Positions 27,071-37,965 of a stretch of DNA of 52,859 nucleotides are shown here, piece by piece. A program made the position numbers and the translations under genes. This DNA is from Gilliamella bombi (lineage in GTDB: Bacteria; Pseudomonadota; Gammaproteobacteria; Enterobacterales; Orbaceae). The DNA lies in the NCBI RefSeq assembly GCF_900103255.1, contig NZ_FMWS01000055.1, positions 1 to 52,859 on the forward strand, given 5' to 3'. The notes beneath the pieces were generated by a model, which saw nothing but the letters and a program-made list of their open reading frames with translations, was not told the origin of the DNA and did not search any database. The stretch's first letter is position 1. Each line of letters opens with the position of its first letter.

Positions 27071-27994
27071 ATGAATAAACAGGTTATTACTGAACCAACC
27101 AATACGCAAGACACCAGTTTAGTCGTACCTAAACCATTAACGCCTATGCGTGAGTTCTGGTTCTATTTTTCAAAAAATAAAGGCGCAGTCGTTGGACTGG
27201 TCTTTATTATTATTGTTACATTACTCGCTATCTTTGCTAATTTTGTTGCACCACATTCCCCTTCTGAACAATTTAGAGATGCATTACTAGCACCACCCGT
27301 TTGGATGAAAGATGGCAGCTGGCAATTTATTTTAGGGACTGACGATGTAGGACGAGATATCCTATCCAGACTCATTTATGGTGCCCGTTTATCCTTATTA
27401 GTCGGTTGCTTAGTAGTTATTATCTCATTAATTTTAGGGATTACATTAGGATTAATTGCTGGTTATGCAGGCGGTTTTTTAGACAATGTAATTATGCGTG
27501 CAGTGGATATCATGCTTGCATTACCGAGTTTACTACTTGCACTTGTATTAGTTGCAATATTTGGTCCATCAATTATTAACGCTTCAATAGCATTAGCTTT
27601 TGTTGCATTACCACATTATGTCCGCTTAACACGCGGAGCAACGATTGCTGAAATTAATAAAGATTATGTGATCGCCTCACGAGTTGCTGGAGCGGGAGCC
27701 TTACGGCAGATGTTTATAAATATTCTGCCAAACTGTTTAGCACCATTAATTGTTCAAGCTTCATTAGGATTTTCGAACGCAATTTTAGACATGGCTGCAT
27801 TAGGTTTTTTAGGCATGGGTGCACAACCACCAACACCAGAATGGGGAACAATGCTTGCTGACGTATTGCAATTTGCACAATCAGCATGGTGGGTCGTTAC
27901 CTTTCCTGGTTTAGTAATTTTAATGACAGTGTTAGCTTTCAACTTAATGGGAGATGGTTTGCGAGACGCACTTGATCCTAAATTGAAACAGTAA
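27071..27994 (+). CDS. dppC: Dipeptide ABC transporter permease DppC
   Basis: This 307-residue permease has an N-terminal cytoplasmic lead and six predicted spans. [20 protein letters not shown] and the EAA segment ([20 protein letters not shown]) are diagnostic. Start ATG 27071 is preferred over the GTG 12 bp earlier. The stop is 13 bp before dppD. Confidence 0.95.
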   Translation: MNKQVITEPTNTQDTSLVVPKPLTPMREFWFYFSKNKGAVVGLVFIIIVTLLAIFANFVAPHSPSEQFRDALLAPPVWMKDGSWQFILGTDDVGRDILSRLIYGARLSLLVGCLVVIISLILGITLGLIAGYAGGFLDNVIMRAVDIMLALPSLLLALVLVAIFGPSIINASIALAFVALPHYVRLTRGATIAEINKDYVIASRVAGAGALRQMFINILPNCLAPLIVQASLGFSNAILDMAALGFLGMGAQPPTPEWGTMLADVLQFAQSAWWVVTFPGLVILMTVLAFNLMGDGLRDALDPKLKQ

Positions 27995-28007
27995 TGGAGA
28001 TACAGTC

Positions 28008-28985
28008 ATGGCACTATTAGAAGTAAAAGAATTATCTGTTCAATTTGGTGGATTTAAAGCAGTAGATCACATTAGTTATGACGTTGAGCAAGGGCAAGTT
28101 GTTGGTATTGTTGGTGAATCAGGTTCAGGAAAATCAGTTAGTTCACTCGCCATAATGGGATTAATTGATTTTCCCGGTAAAGTCAATGCAAATGCATTAC
28201 ACTTTGATGGCAAAGATCTTCAACAAATCTCAACTAAAATGCGCCGTAAAATTGTAGGTGCAGATGTGGCAATGATCTTTCAAGATCCGATGACTAGCTT
28301 AAACCCATGTTTTACCATAGGTTACCAAATCATTGAAACATTAAAAATCCACCAAGGTGGCAGTAAAAAAGAGCTCAAAGCAAGAGCGATTGAATTGCTT
28401 AAATTAGTCGGAATTCCTGATGCTGAAAATCGATTAAAGGTTTATCCGCACCAGTTATCTGGCGGAATGAGCCAACGAGTAATGATTGCAATAGCCATTG
28501 CATGCAATCCAAAACTCTTAATTGCTGATGAACCAACAACAGCACTAGATGTCACAATTCAAGGGCAAATTATTGAGTTATTACTTGAGTTGCAACGCAA
28601 AAATAATATGGCATTAATTCTTATTACTCATGACTTAGCGTTAGTTTCTGAGGCTGCACAAAAAATTATTGTAATGTATGCTGGACAGGTGGTTGAAATA
28701 GGAGATGCTGAAATTATCTTTAAAAAACCATTACACCCTTACACACAGGCACTATTACGATCACTGCCTGAGTTCACTCAAGACAAAGAGCGATTAGCAT
28801 CATTATCAGGCGTTGTACCAGGAAAATATGATCGACCAACAGGCTGTTTACTCAACCCTCGTTGTCCTTATGCTACTGAACATTGTTATACCCAAGAACC
28901 AGCACTAGTTAGCTATGGTGAAACTAGAAAAGTAAAATGTCATTATCCACTATCAAGCGAAGGGATACCACAATATGAACAATAA
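28008..28985 (+). CDS. dppD: Dipeptide ABC transporter ATP-binding protein DppD
   Basis: This 325-residue ATPase has Walker A GESGSGKS (about residues 36-43), the Q-loop [10 protein letters not shown], signature LSGGMSQRV, Walker [13 protein letters not shown] and the switch histidine ITHD. The C-terminal cysteine cluster ([14 protein letters not shown] plus a later Cys) is the oligopeptide-transporter domain, which binds an iron-sulphur cluster in some homologues. It overlaps dppF by 11 bp. Confidence 0.95.
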   Translation: MALLEVKELSVQFGGFKAVDHISYDVEQGQVVGIVGESGSGKSVSSLAIMGLIDFPGKVNANALHFDGKDLQQISTKMRRKIVGADVAMIFQDPMTSLNPCFTIGYQIIETLKIHQGGSKKELKARAIELLKLVGIPDAENRLKVYPHQLSGGMSQRVMIAIAIACNPKLLIADEPTTALDVTIQGQIIELLLELQRKNNMALILITHDLALVSEAAQKIIVMYAGQVVEIGDAEIIFKKPLHPYTQALLRSLPEFTQDKERLASLSGVVPGKYDRPTGCLLNPRCPYATEHCYTQEPALVSYGETRKVKCHYPLSSEGIPQYEQ

Positions 28986-29976
28986 TATGGAAAATAACGA
29001 ATTACTGCTTGATGCCCGAAAACTGACAAAATATTATCATGTAAAAAGCGGTTTTTTTTCTGAAGCTAAACAAGTTAAAGCTGTTGACGGTGTATCTTTC
29101 ACATTAGAAAAAGCCAAAACACTTGCAATTGTTGGAGAATCAGGCTGTGGAAAATCATCATTAGCAAGATTATTAACAATGATTGAAAAACCCACATCAG
29201 GCGAACTCTATTTCAAAAATCAGAACCTATTGGATGATGATCAACAAGCGCAAAAATTGCGACGCCAAAAAATCCAAATTGTTTTCCAAAATCCATACTC
29301 ATCATTAAACCCACGCAAAAAAATTGGTGCCATATTAGAAGAACCACTAATTATTAATACTGATCTAACAGCAAATGATCGTAAAGCAAAAGTACTATCA
29401 ATGATGCAAAAAGTTGGATTAAAAGAAGAGTTTTATAACCGTTATCCCCATATGTTTTCAGGAGGACAACGTCAACGCATTGCTATCGCAAGAGGTTTAA
29501 TGCTTGATCCCGAAATAGTAGTTGCTGATGAACCTGTTTCAGCATTAGACGTTTCTGTACGGGCACAAGTGCTAAATTTGATGATGGATCTACAGCAAGA
29601 CCTAGGTTTATCTTATATTTTTATTTCTCATGACCTTTCCGTCGTTGAACACATTGCTGATGACGTAATGGTAATGTATTTGGGTCGTTGCGTTGAACAA
29701 GGACGAAAAGATGAAATCTATCGTAACCCTAAACATCCATATACTCAGGCACTATTATCAGCAACCCCAAGATTAAATCCTGATCTTAGACGAGATAGAA
29801 TTAAATTAGAAGGTGAATTACCAAGTCCGCTAAATCCACCTATGGGTTGTGCGTTTAATGCTCGATGCCGTTTAGCATTTTCACGTTGTACAACAGAACA
29901 ACCACAGCTTATTAATTATAATGAACATAAAATTGCGTGTTTCTGTATAGAGGAAAATAATAAAGGTGACAGTTAA
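28975..29976 (+). CDS. dppF: Dipeptide ABC transporter ATP-binding protein DppF
   Basis: This 333-residue ATPase has Walker [10 protein letters not shown] (about residues 54-62), signature FSGGQRQR, Walker [13 protein letters not shown] and the conserved C-terminal [10 protein letters not shown] and ACF cysteines. It forms the heterodimer with DppD. The first ATG overlaps dppD; a second ATG 12 bp later is also possible. The stop codon sits in the loop of a GTGACAG/CTGTCAC hairpin (29966-29985), a possible operon end. Confidence 0.95.
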   Translation: MNNNMENNELLLDARKLTKYYHVKSGFFSEAKQVKAVDGVSFTLEKAKTLAIVGESGCGKSSLARLLTMIEKPTSGELYFKNQNLLDDDQQAQKLRRQKIQIVFQNPYSSLNPRKKIGAILEEPLIINTDLTANDRKAKVLSMMQKVGLKEEFYNRYPHMFSGGQRQRIAIARGLMLDPEIVVADEPVSALDVSVRAQVLNLMMDLQQDLGLSYIFISHDLSVVEHIADDVMVMYLGRCVEQGRKDEIYRNPKHPYTQALLSATPRLNPDLRRDRIKLEGELPSPLNPPMGCAFNARCRLAFSRCTTEQPQLINYNEHKIACFCIEENNKGDS

Positions 29977-30114
29977 TTCTGTCACTAAATTAGATACTAA
30001 ATCTATCCATTGCATTTTTCTTTTCTTAGAAGATAACAAATTGTCATATTAATAGTTTTGTGCTAGTTTCGTACTCATTATTAACTTACAACCTCGATAG
30101 CCCTAAGATTACTT

Positions 30115-31392
30115 ATGTCCAATTCATCAGCTAAAAAAGTCGCTTTTGCCGCCTTTATTGGTACAACCATTGAATGGTATGATTTTTATATCTATGCCTT
30201 GGCATCAGTATTAATATTTGGTCAGCTTTTTTTTCCTGATGATAATCAATTTGTGCAAATCTTAGGATCTTTTGCCACCTTTGCCGTGGGATTTTTATCA
30301 CGTCCTTTAGGAGCGTTACTATTTGGTCATATTGGTGATCGTTTGGGGCGTAAAAAATCGTTAATTACTACGTTGATTTTAATGGGGTGTGCCACCACCT
30401 GTGTTGGTTTATTACCCTCTTATCAACAAGCAGGCATTTTATCACCAATATTATTAGTTACATTACGCATATTACAAGGGATTGCGGTTGGTGGTGAATG
30501 GGGCGGTGCAGTGCTTATGACCAATGAACATGCCCCAAAAGGGTTAAAAAACTTCTTTTCTTCCTTTGCACAGTGGGGAAGCCCAGCAGGAAATATTTTA
30601 GCATTATTGGTCTTTTCTTATATTATCCGTTCACCTATAGCTGAGCTTATTAATAGTGGCTACTGGCGTATTCCATTTTTAGCCAGTTCTATTTTATTAA
30701 TTATTGGCATTATTGCTAGAGTCACCTTAACCGAGTCACCTGTCTTTATCGAATCATGCAAAAAGCAAGCAAACTTAAAGCAAGACTCAATACCGATTAT
30801 TGAAGTTTTAAAAAAATCAACACCACTATTAATTTTAAGCATTGGCGCTAATGTATTGTCATTTAGTGGAATATTTTCTAATACATTAATGATTGGCTAT
30901 ACCACTATTGCACTAGGTATTGAAGACAAGATAATTGTTGATGCTCTATTTTGGATTGCGATTGTGCATTTTGTTGTGCAACCTTTTATTGCCTATTTTT
31001 CAGAAAAATACTCGGCAACACGATTTTTAATTTGTTCGGCAATCTTAGCAATGGGATCGGTATTTTTATTATTCCCAATCATTCAGCTAGGCACAAAAAA
31101 TAGCTTTATTATTGGTATTTCGCTCAACGTAATTTGCTACAGTGGCTTTTATGGCGTAATAGCGGGCTATTTAAGTCGAGTTTTTCCTACCAGAATACGT
31201 TACACAGGGTTATCTATCAGCTATCAAGGTTGCGCTGCCATTTTTGGTAGCCTAATTCCGATGATAGGGGCATATATTATTTATACTTACAAAGCTTTTT
31301 GGATACCATTAGCCTTGTTTTATTGTTGTTTAGCATTGATATCTATCATCTGTATCTATCTCCTAAACCGCTATCATTACTATGACGAATAA
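30115..31392 (+). CDS. MFS transporter, metabolite:H+ symporter family
   Basis: This 425-residue protein has 12 predicted spans. The opening FAAFIGTTIEWYDFYIYALA and the loop GHIGDRLGRKKSLITTLILM place it in the MHS group (ShiA/KgtP/ProP relatives) of proton symporters for organic acids or osmolytes. The substrate cannot be assigned. Its stop is 12 bp before pdxY, so the pair is probably co-transcribed. Confidence 0.88.
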   Translation: MSNSSAKKVAFAAFIGTTIEWYDFYIYALASVLIFGQLFFPDDNQFVQILGSFATFAVGFLSRPLGALLFGHIGDRLGRKKSLITTLILMGCATTCVGLLPSYQQAGILSPILLVTLRILQGIAVGGEWGGAVLMTNEHAPKGLKNFFSSFAQWGSPAGNILALLVFSYIIRSPIAELINSGYWRIPFLASSILLIIGIIARVTLTESPVFIESCKKQANLKQDSIPIIEVLKKSTPLLILSIGANVLSFSGIFSNTLMIGYTTIALGIEDKIIVDALFWIAIVHFVVQPFIAYFSEKYSATRFLICSAILAMGSVFLLFPIIQLGTKNSFIIGISLNVICYSGFYGVIAGYLSRVFPTRIRYTGLSISYQGCAAIFGSLIPMIGAYIIYTYKAFWIPLALFYCCLALISIICIYLLNRYHYYDE

Positions 31393-31404
31393 TAAGGCAA
31401 ACAT

Positions 31405-32271
31405 ATGAAAACAGTATTATCAATTCAATCAAATGTTGTTTATGGTTATGCCGGTAACAAGGTATCGACATTAGCCATGCAGCTACAAGGCGTTGAAGTT
31501 ATGCCGATCCATACCGTGCAATTATCCAGTAATACGGTTTATCCTCATTATGATGGCATAGTGCTTGGTGCTAAACAAATTACACGAATAGTTAATAGTC
31601 TAGAAAAAATTGGGATCTTAAAGTCTATTGACGCCATTATTTCGGGCTATATTGGTCTTGCTGAACAAGGCGAAGAAATCTTAGAAGCAGTCAACAAAAT
31701 TAAATACTATAATCCTAATGCTATCTATGTTTGTGATCCTGTTATGGGGGGCGATATTAATAAAGGTAGTTCACTGCCACAAGGTATTATTGATTTCTTC
31801 ACTAAGCAAGCGGTTAAACAAGCCGACTATATCACACCAAATTTATTAGAATTACAAATACTTTCTGATATCGAAATTAAAACATTTAACGATGTACTAA
31901 ATGCAATAAAAACACTACAAAAACAGTCTATTAAAGCTATATTAGTAAAAAATTTGGTGCACGCTGGCAAAACAACCGACCTATTTGAAATGGTGTTAGC
32001 AACGCCAACCCAAAACTATCATCTTGCCCGCCCACTATATGACTTTCCACATCGTCCATTAGGTGTGGGTGATTTAATTTGTAGCTTGTTTACAGCGCAT
32101 CTAATTAATGGACAATCCCAATTAATGGCGTTTGAATTAGCCGCCAATGCCGCTAATCACGTGCTAGAGGTCACCAAACAAAAAGAGGCTCGAGAATTGG
32201 CAATTATTGATGCTCAAGCGTGGATTAAAAAACCAGATTTACGGTATCGGGGGATGGAGTTGATGTTATAA
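31405..32271 (+). CDS. pdxY: Pyridoxal kinase PdxY
   Basis: PdxY phosphorylates pyridoxal to pyridoxal 5-phosphate in the salvage of vitamin B6. The 288-residue length matches E. coli PdxY (287). Diagnostic segments are VLSIQSNVVYGYAGNKVS at the substrate site, VCDPVMGGD and the C-terminal RPLGVGDLICSLF with the catalytic Asp. AAGGCAAAC is the ribosome site. Co-transcription with the upstream MFS gene could link vitamer uptake and salvage, but that is speculative. Confidence 0.94.
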   Translation: MKTVLSIQSNVVYGYAGNKVSTLAMQLQGVEVMPIHTVQLSSNTVYPHYDGIVLGAKQITRIVNSLEKIGILKSIDAIISGYIGLAEQGEEILEAVNKIKYYNPNAIYVCDPVMGGDINKGSSLPQGIIDFFTKQAVKQADYITPNLLELQILSDIEIKTFNDVLNAIKTLQKQSIKAILVKNLVHAGKTTDLFEMVLATPTQNYHLARPLYDFPHRPLGVGDLICSLFTAHLINGQSQLMAFELAANAANHVLEVTKQKEARELAIIDAQAWIKKPDLRYRGMELML

Positions 32272-32309
32272 AAGAATATCATTTCTATGTTATTCTTCTA
32301 AACAATAAG

Positions 32310-32370
32310 TATTTTGTGCTAAAATTTTATATTAATATTTTGATTAAATAATAAATTCTAGCACAAAATA
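32310..32370. terminator. Hairpin between convergent pdxY and the RtcB-paralogue gene
   Basis: TATTTTGTGCTA (32310-32321) pairs with TAGCACAAAATA (32359-32370) around a 37-nt AT-rich loop. The position between convergent stops suggests a bidirectional terminator, though the loop is long. Confidence 0.5.
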
Positions 32371-32379
32371 TTTTCCTAA

Positions 32380-33777
32380 TTATACTTTAAACGTAATCCA
32401 AGGTTTAAGTTTAACTATGGTTTGAATCAAATCGGCTTTTTGTTGCGCCTCAATTACTGGTGTAATTGGTTTGTATGCTATAGGCGCTTCTTCGCGTAGC
32501 CGCTCTTCTTTGAGAGTAATGCATTGCCATGGTAAGGTAGTCTTTTCAAACTCTACCTTTTTATTACGCATGTTTTGCCTTCTTTCTGCTCTTCCTGCAC
32601 CATGTGAACAAGACCATAACCACTCTTCATTACCTTTACCAACTGCTACATAAGAGTGATCACCCATCGACCCAGGAATTAATGTTATTTGACCTGTATA
32701 TGCAGGCGTAGCACCTTTACGATGAATATTCATGCCTTGCTCTGGTAAAATAATATTATGAGAAATATCAACCACTAATTGACTATCATCTTGATGAAAG
32801 ATCGTTGATAACGATTTACGTATTAACTCGGTGATGACAATACGATTTATCCAAGCATATCGAGCAGCAACGCCCATTGCTTGTAAATAAGCTTTAGCGT
32901 CATTATCAGTCAAGCCAAACAATCCTGATTTAGGCTGTTTTTCATTAGCTGGCCATAGGGCTTTTGCTCTATCTTGCCAACGTTGACCAATATAAAATCC
33001 AACATCACGTGATCCAGTATGGATCATAACCACAATACTATTTTTTTGAAGACCTAATTGATAAGCTAAATGACGATCCATTATCTCATCAACAATTTGT
33101 AACTCAACAAAATGGTTACCAGAACCGACAGTACCTAAGCTAGCAGGACGGATAATATCTCGCTTTTCAAAAAAGGCTTCAGGTGCATATTTACTATCTG
33201 CCACAATTAAATGATTACCAGATATTTTATCAAGCTCTGCCCGTAACCGTTCATAATTAACCGAATTCCATAGCCCATGCTGAGGTAATTCAGATAACCA
33301 TGCCGAAATATCTTGATCAAATAATGCTTGAAAAGATCGCGGCGTAACAGGAACATCACGTTCATCTTGCAATAATACGCGTTTTAATTGCGCAATAATT
33401 GAAGACTTTTGTTTACACACTTGCTCATAACTTAAGCCCGTTGTAAAAAGCCGCATACCACAATTAATATCAGTGCCAATTGCAGCTGGAATAATAAAAT
33501 TCTGCGTGGTAGCGACAATACTACCTACTGGTGCAATAGTACCCGGATGAAAATCGGGTGTTGCACGCGCAGTACAAACTTTACCTAAACTATTAGGTAT
33601 TTTAACTGAAGCAAAATTTAATAGTTGTTCTACGGCTTTTTCCTCTAATGGTAAAGGATTAGGCAATAATACCTGAGCAGTAGTATTTTCTTTATTAAAA
33701 GTATAAATATCATTATTAAAATGACTTTCAATCCCAAGGCGGGACAAACGTTTTTGTAAACGGGTAAATGTAGACAT
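32380..33777 (-). CDS. RtcB-family RNA ligase paralogue
   Basis: This 465-residue protein has the RtcB fold motifs: GTDINCGMRL (metal Cys), GTVGSGNHFVELQ, MIHTGSRDVG, HNIILPEQG and the nucleophile motif SCSHGAGRAERR. RtcB joins RNA 3-phosphate or 2,3-cyclic phosphate ends to 5-OH ends with GTP and Mn. It is longer than the canonical RtcB at 36743 and only distantly similar, so a different RNA target is likely. Start ATG 33777 has AGGTGG five bases upstream. It lies 220 bp from the divergent DUF6882-like gene. Confidence 0.92.
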   Translation of the reverse strand: MSTFTRLQKRLSRLGIESHFNNDIYTFNKENTTAQVLLPNPLPLEEKAVEQLLNFASVKIPNSLGKVCTARATPDFHPGTIAPVGSIVATTQNFIIPAAIGTDINCGMRLFTTGLSYEQVCKQKSSIIAQLKRVLLQDERDVPVTPRSFQALFDQDISAWLSELPQHGLWNSVNYERLRAELDKISGNHLIVADSKYAPEAFFEKRDIIRPASLGTVGSGNHFVELQIVDEIMDRHLAYQLGLQKNSIVVMIHTGSRDVGFYIGQRWQDRAKALWPANEKQPKSGLFGLTDNDAKAYLQAMGVAARYAWINRIVITELIRKSLSTIFHQDDSQLVVDISHNIILPEQGMNIHRKGATPAYTGQITLIPGSMGDHSYVAVGKGNEEWLWSCSHGAGRAERRQNMRNKKVEFEKTTLPWQCITLKEERLREEAPIAYKPITPVIEAQQKADLIQTIVKLKPWITFKV

Positions 33778-33996
33778 AATAGCCACCTAGAAAACAATAA
33801 AATAGTGTCTCCTCATATTGAGAAGATAATTACTGTTTTCCTGCAGCAGCACTATTCAGGAAAGCGGGCACATTCTATACAAAAAATCTTTATCTGTAAA
33901 GATATTGAGATTTGATAAACCATATATTAATATTATGGATTACATATCAGTATTAAATCAAAACATAAAATTTAAAAGAGAAAATAAAGAATTATT

Positions 33997-34785
33997 ATGG
34001 GTATGGGGATACAAAAAGTTATGCTAACACCATGCAAATCAGAAAAAGAATTGTTAGAGCACTTTGGTTGTTATGGATTTGAAAAACAGCTCAATTTTTA
34101 TGAAATAATTGGCGATAGCAATTGGCAAATAGATATCAATCAAGGTGTTATCTATTTTGGTGATAATATAACCTTTTCTATTCAATTATTAGGTACTTTT
34201 TCTTTATCTTCTGAAACATGGCTTTGGTCTTGGAATAACGAAGCATCGCAGTTACCCACATCGGTTATTGAACAAGCGTTGAATTTAAAAAGCTATGGTG
34301 AAGAAAATGATATTAATTTATTCACTTCTGCTCAATTTGACACTACACAAGAAGATTTATACAAAATAGGGGTAATTGCTACAGGAATGTTTAATACCGA
34401 TGGATATTATCTGGCTGATTTTGGGCAAGGAATAGCATTGGTAACCATAAAAAAAGATCATATTAACTCAAAAAATAATAACCAGAATAAAATCTCTAAA
34501 ATTTTGCCAAAATTTATAACAAATCTGTTTGGGAGTTCTTCATCTGAAAGTGATAACCATGAGCAGAAAAATAATCAAACCCAAATTTTTGAAATATTTT
34601 CTCAATTTATTTCAAACTTTGATGTGGATCATTACCAGGCACTTAAGTACTATCTAATTGCTAAAGATTATCAAGTCAAACAAAGCGATTTGACAGCTCA
34701 AACAGAGCTTGTTGCAATAAAAGGTGAGCAAAGAGTAGTTGCTAAATTTGATGAACAATCTCGTTTAATTAGTTTAAATGTATAA
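33997..34785 (+). CDS. DUF6882-like protein
   Basis: The first half of this 262-residue protein matches the DUF6882 pattern: NWQIDINQGVIYFGDNITFS, then LGTFSLSSETWLWSWNNEAS, the long helix LNLKSYGEENDINLF and IATGMFNTDGYYLADFGQG. After a Ser/Asn-rich linker (about residues 157-195) a short C-terminal domain follows. No enzymatic motif is seen. Such proteins often appear in toxin-immunity or conflict loci. Its place between two RNA-repair genes may be incidental. Confidence 0.65.
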   Translation: MGMGIQKVMLTPCKSEKELLEHFGCYGFEKQLNFYEIIGDSNWQIDINQGVIYFGDNITFSIQLLGTFSLSSETWLWSWNNEASQLPTSVIEQALNLKSYGEENDINLFTSAQFDTTQEDLYKIGVIATGMFNTDGYYLADFGQGIALVTIKKDHINSKNNNQNKISKILPKFITNLFGSSSSESDNHEQKNNQTQIFEIFSQFISNFDVDHYQALKYYLIAKDYQVKQSDLTAQTELVAIKGEQRVVAKFDEQSRLISLNV

Positions 34786-34842
34786 ATACAGTTGTCAGTA
34801 AAAATCTTTTCATTTATGGAATAGATTTTACCAATACATTGA

Positions 34843-36456
34843 TTAAGCTTTATTAACCATATCCCAACTTAAACCAAACTTTGCCAAATATTTTTTTAAT
34901 CGATCAGCATCATTGCTACGTTGTTTTTTTATGCGAGACACAGCGAACAATTTTCTGCCAGCTTCAGATAAACAGCTACTTTTTTGGCAGATTTCAATCA
35001 CCTTTTCCAATTGGAAGCGATCAAATTCATCTATTTCTAATGGAATTAAAGAGTCATCTGATTTGTGTTTCCCCCAGTTTTGTTTTAAGCGTAGAATCTC
35101 TTTTTCTACTTGTTCCAACGTAATATTAGCTTGTGGTGCTAACGTTGCCATTCGAATAATCGAGCTATTTAATTCACGAAAGTTACCCTGCCATAAGGCT
35201 TCCTGAGAGGTAGCAAAAGCTAAATAAGCACGTCTTGATTGTTGATTGAAACGTGGCATAATGCCGTATTCTTTAGCATAACGCGCCAATTCATAATCAA
35301 TATTCGGTTCGATATCTTCTTTTCGTTCGGCTAAACTCGGCAGTTGATAACTCCACAAATTGATTCTGGCAAACAGATCTTCACGAAATTCACCATTCTC
35401 AATCGCCAATTTAAGATCTTTATTAGTCCCAGCAATTAATTGAAAATCACTCTGAATCGGTTTATCACTACCAAATGGATAAAATTGTTTCTCTTCGATC
35501 GCTTTTAATAACATTGCTTGTTCATCAAGCCCAAGTTCACCAATTTCATCTAAAAATAATAATCCCCCATCAGCATTTTTAAGTAAACCGGTACGAGCGA
35601 GATTTGCACCCGTAAATGCTCCTTTCACATGGCCAAATAAGGTTGACATTGCACTATCACCTCGTAAGGTGGCGCAGTTAATTTCGACAAATTGACCGTT
35701 AATTTGATGATTAGTGTGTTTTAGCAAATAAATTTGTTTAGCTAAAAATGATTTACCTGCACCAGTTGGCCCACACAATAAAATAGGGGCATGCGATCGG
35801 CTAGCAACCTGTTCTATTTCAGCAATTAATTGATTAAATTGTTGGTTACGAGTAGCGATACCTGACTTTAACAGATCTGTTGCTTGAATGGCATATTGTT
35901 GAAAACGGGTTAAGATTTTATCATAACGATGCAAATTCAAATCGATGATATTCATATTACCGTAAGGTACTTGCGCAATAAGATCTGCTTCCTCTAAGTT
36001 ATAATTTTTTTCTATTACCTCCTTTTTGGATGGTGGAGACATTTGTAATAATTTAGCTGGATAATAGCGCGATTCTGCTAGTAAAAACAAACAAATCTGT
36101 GCGACATGCGTACCTGTTGTGATATGCAAATAATACTCTTCTTGTTCTGAATTAAATGAGTAGTTTTTCGAAATATCAAAAAGGCAGGTATAAACTTGTT
36201 CAAAATCCCATGGATCATCTATATTTACTGCGATTGGCCTTACTTCGGTTTGTGGTGATAAAATTTTAATATCTTTAACAACTTCGCAAAGCAGATGATA
36301 ATCGTTTTGATAATAGAGTAATTCAAATCGAGTTAATGGTAGATCAGATTGATGACATAAATCGATAGTCGGTCGCCATTGCAACCATCGTCGTTTACCT
36401 TTACCACGTTGATCCAATACATTTCCTAAAAAACCAAACACTACATTCTTTTTCAT
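34843..36456 (-). CDS. rtcR: RtcR, sigma-54-dependent activator of RNA repair
   Basis: This 537-residue protein has an N-terminal RtcR sensory (CARF-like) domain of about 185 residues ([37 protein letters not shown]). The AAA+ domain has Walker A GPTGAGKS (229-236), the sigma-54 contact loop GAFTGA (279-284) and Walker [15 protein letters not shown]-binding HTH lies at the end ([20 protein letters not shown]). RtcR is known to switch on rtcB when it senses RNA with cyclic-phosphate ends. It is divergent from rtcB with the sigma-54 promoter between them. Confidence 0.97.
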   Translation of the reverse strand: MKKNVVFGFLGNVLDQRGKGKRRWLQWRPTIDLCHQSDLPLTRFELLYYQNDYHLLCEVVKDIKILSPQTEVRPIAVNIDDPWDFEQVYTCLFDISKNYSFNSEQEEYYLHITTGTHVAQICLFLLAESRYYPAKLLQMSPPSKKEVIEKNYNLEEADLIAQVPYGNMNIIDLNLHRYDKILTRFQQYAIQATDLLKSGIATRNQQFNQLIAEIEQVASRSHAPILLCGPTGAGKSFLAKQIYLLKHTNHQINGQFVEINCATLRGDSAMSTLFGHVKGAFTGANLARTGLLKNADGGLLFLDEIGELGLDEQAMLLKAIEEKQFYPFGSDKPIQSDFQLIAGTNKDLKLAIENGEFREDLFARINLWSYQLPSLAERKEDIEPNIDYELARYAKEYGIMPRFNQQSRRAYLAFATSQEALWQGNFRELNSSIIRMATLAPQANITLEQVEKEILRLKQNWGKHKSDDSLIPLEIDEFDRFQLEKVIEICQKSSCLSEAGRKLFAVSRIKKQRSNDADRLKKYLAKFGLSWDMVNKA

Positions 36457-36601
36457 TTTTATAAAAATTTATAAATTAATAGATAAAATTATAAAAAACA
36501 AACTTATTTAAATCTATCTAATTTTTAGATTCATCTGTTTTAAATTTATTTTTTTGTTTTAAATCAAATTGATATTAATTGTTTTTATCTTTTTTTAATT
36601 T

Positions 36602-36618
36602 TTGGCACACTTTTAGCA
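36602..36618 (+). promoter_or_regulatory. Sigma-54 promoter of the rtcB operon
   Basis: TTGGCACACTTTTAGCA has the invariant GG and GC doublets exactly 10 bp apart and matches the RpoN consensus (TGGCAC-N5-TTGCA). It lies 124 bp before the rtcB start. Two TGTTTTAAAT copies (36536 and 36555), 19 bp apart, are possible RtcR sites upstream. Confidence 0.9.
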
Positions 36619-36742
36619 AATTATAATAATGAATAAGAAAAAAGGTTTTATCGCCCAAGAGAAAAGGGATAACATCCCAAAATAAAACTGAACTTGTAAA
36701 CTTAGAAACTTAACGTTACATAAAATTTAGATGGAATTAAAA

Positions 36743-37963
36743 ATGAGTCAATATAACTTATTACAAACAGATAATGCCAAACCAATAAAAATGTGGACAA
36801 AAGGCGTGCCTGTTGAAGAAGAAGCCAAAACACAATTAACCAAAACGGCACAATTACCGTTTATTTTTAAACATATCGCCGTCATGCCTGATGTGCATGT
36901 CGGTAAAGGATCAACTATCGGTAGTGTGATCCCAACGATAGGCGCAATTATACCGGCAACTGTAGGGGTGGATATTGGTTGTGGCATGATTGCTGTGCAA
37001 ACGTCTTTAATAGCGAGTGATTTACCTGACAATCTATTACCGTTACGAAATGAAATTGAAAAAGCAGTACCGCATGGCCGATCGCCTCATAATCGTCGAC
37101 AAGATATTGGTAGCTGGCAAAATCCACCATTACTCATTGACCAGTATTGGCAACAGTTATTACCCGGTTTTGAAAAGTTAACAGAAAAATATCCAAATTT
37201 TTTAAAAACCAATAATTACCGGCATTTAGGCACACTTGGCACTGGCAACCATTTTATCGAAATTTGTTTGGACGAAGCCGATCGAGTTTGGATTATGTTG
37301 CATAGTGGATCACGAGGTGTAGGTAATGCTATTGGTAACTTTTTTATAGAAATGGCACGAAAAGATATGGAAGTCCATAACAAAAATCTACCTGATAAAG
37401 ACTTAGCATATTTGGAAGAAGGAACCGAACATTTTCATGATTATGTTGATGCTGTGCATTGGGCGCAAGAATTTGCAAAGCTCAACCGTGAAGCCATGAT
37501 GAATAATGTTATCTTAGCAATGCGTAAAGTCATTACTAAACCATTTACCACGCACATGTCGGCGGTAAATTGTCACCATAACTATGTGCAAAAAGAGCAA
37601 CATTTTGGTGAAGACATTTTCATTACACGTAAAGGTGCAGTGTCTGCTCGAAAAGGTGAACTAGGGATTATTCCGGGATCAATGGGAGCTAAAAGCTATA
37701 TTGTGCGAGGACTTGGTAATGAAGAAAGTTTCTGTTCATGCTCGCACGGTGCAGGGCGAGTTATGAGCCGAACAGAAGCTAAAAAGAAATTTACCATTAA
37801 AGACCAAATTAAAGCAACAGCACACGTTGAATGCCGAAAAGATGCCAACGTGATTGATGAAATCCCAATGGCATACAAAGATATTGATGCGGTAATGACA
37901 GCCCAAAATGAACTGGTCGAAATTGTCCATCAATTACGGCAAGTTGTGTGTGTGAAAGGGTAA
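36743..37963 (+). CDS. rtcB: RNA-splicing ligase RtcB
   Basis: This 406-residue GTP- and Mn-dependent ligase heals broken RNA by joining 3-phosphate and 5-OH ends. Metal ligands and nucleophile are visible: VDIGCGM (Cys80), GTLGTGNHFIE, LHSGSRGVGN, AVNCHHNYV and CSCSHGAGRVMSR. The length is like that of E. coli RtcB. Start ATG 36743 has GGAA upstream; ATG 36731 is also in frame. It is the first gene behind the sigma-54 promoter, and RtcA does not follow, unlike in E. coli. Confidence 0.97.
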   Translation: MSQYNLLQTDNAKPIKMWTKGVPVEEEAKTQLTKTAQLPFIFKHIAVMPDVHVGKGSTIGSVIPTIGAIIPATVGVDIGCGMIAVQTSLIASDLPDNLLPLRNEIEKAVPHGRSPHNRRQDIGSWQNPPLLIDQYWQQLLPGFEKLTEKYPNFLKTNNYRHLGTLGTGNHFIEICLDEADRVWIMLHSGSRGVGNAIGNFFIEMARKDMEVHNKNLPDKDLAYLEEGTEHFHDYVDAVHWAQEFAKLNREAMMNNVILAMRKVITKPFTTHMSAVNCHHNYVQKEQHFGEDIFITRKGAVSARKGELGIIPGSMGAKSYIVRGLGNEESFCSCSHGAGRVMSRTEAKKKFTIKDQIKATAHVECRKDANVIDEIPMAYKDIDAVMTAQNELVEIVHQLRQVVCVKG

Positions 37964-37965
37964 AA

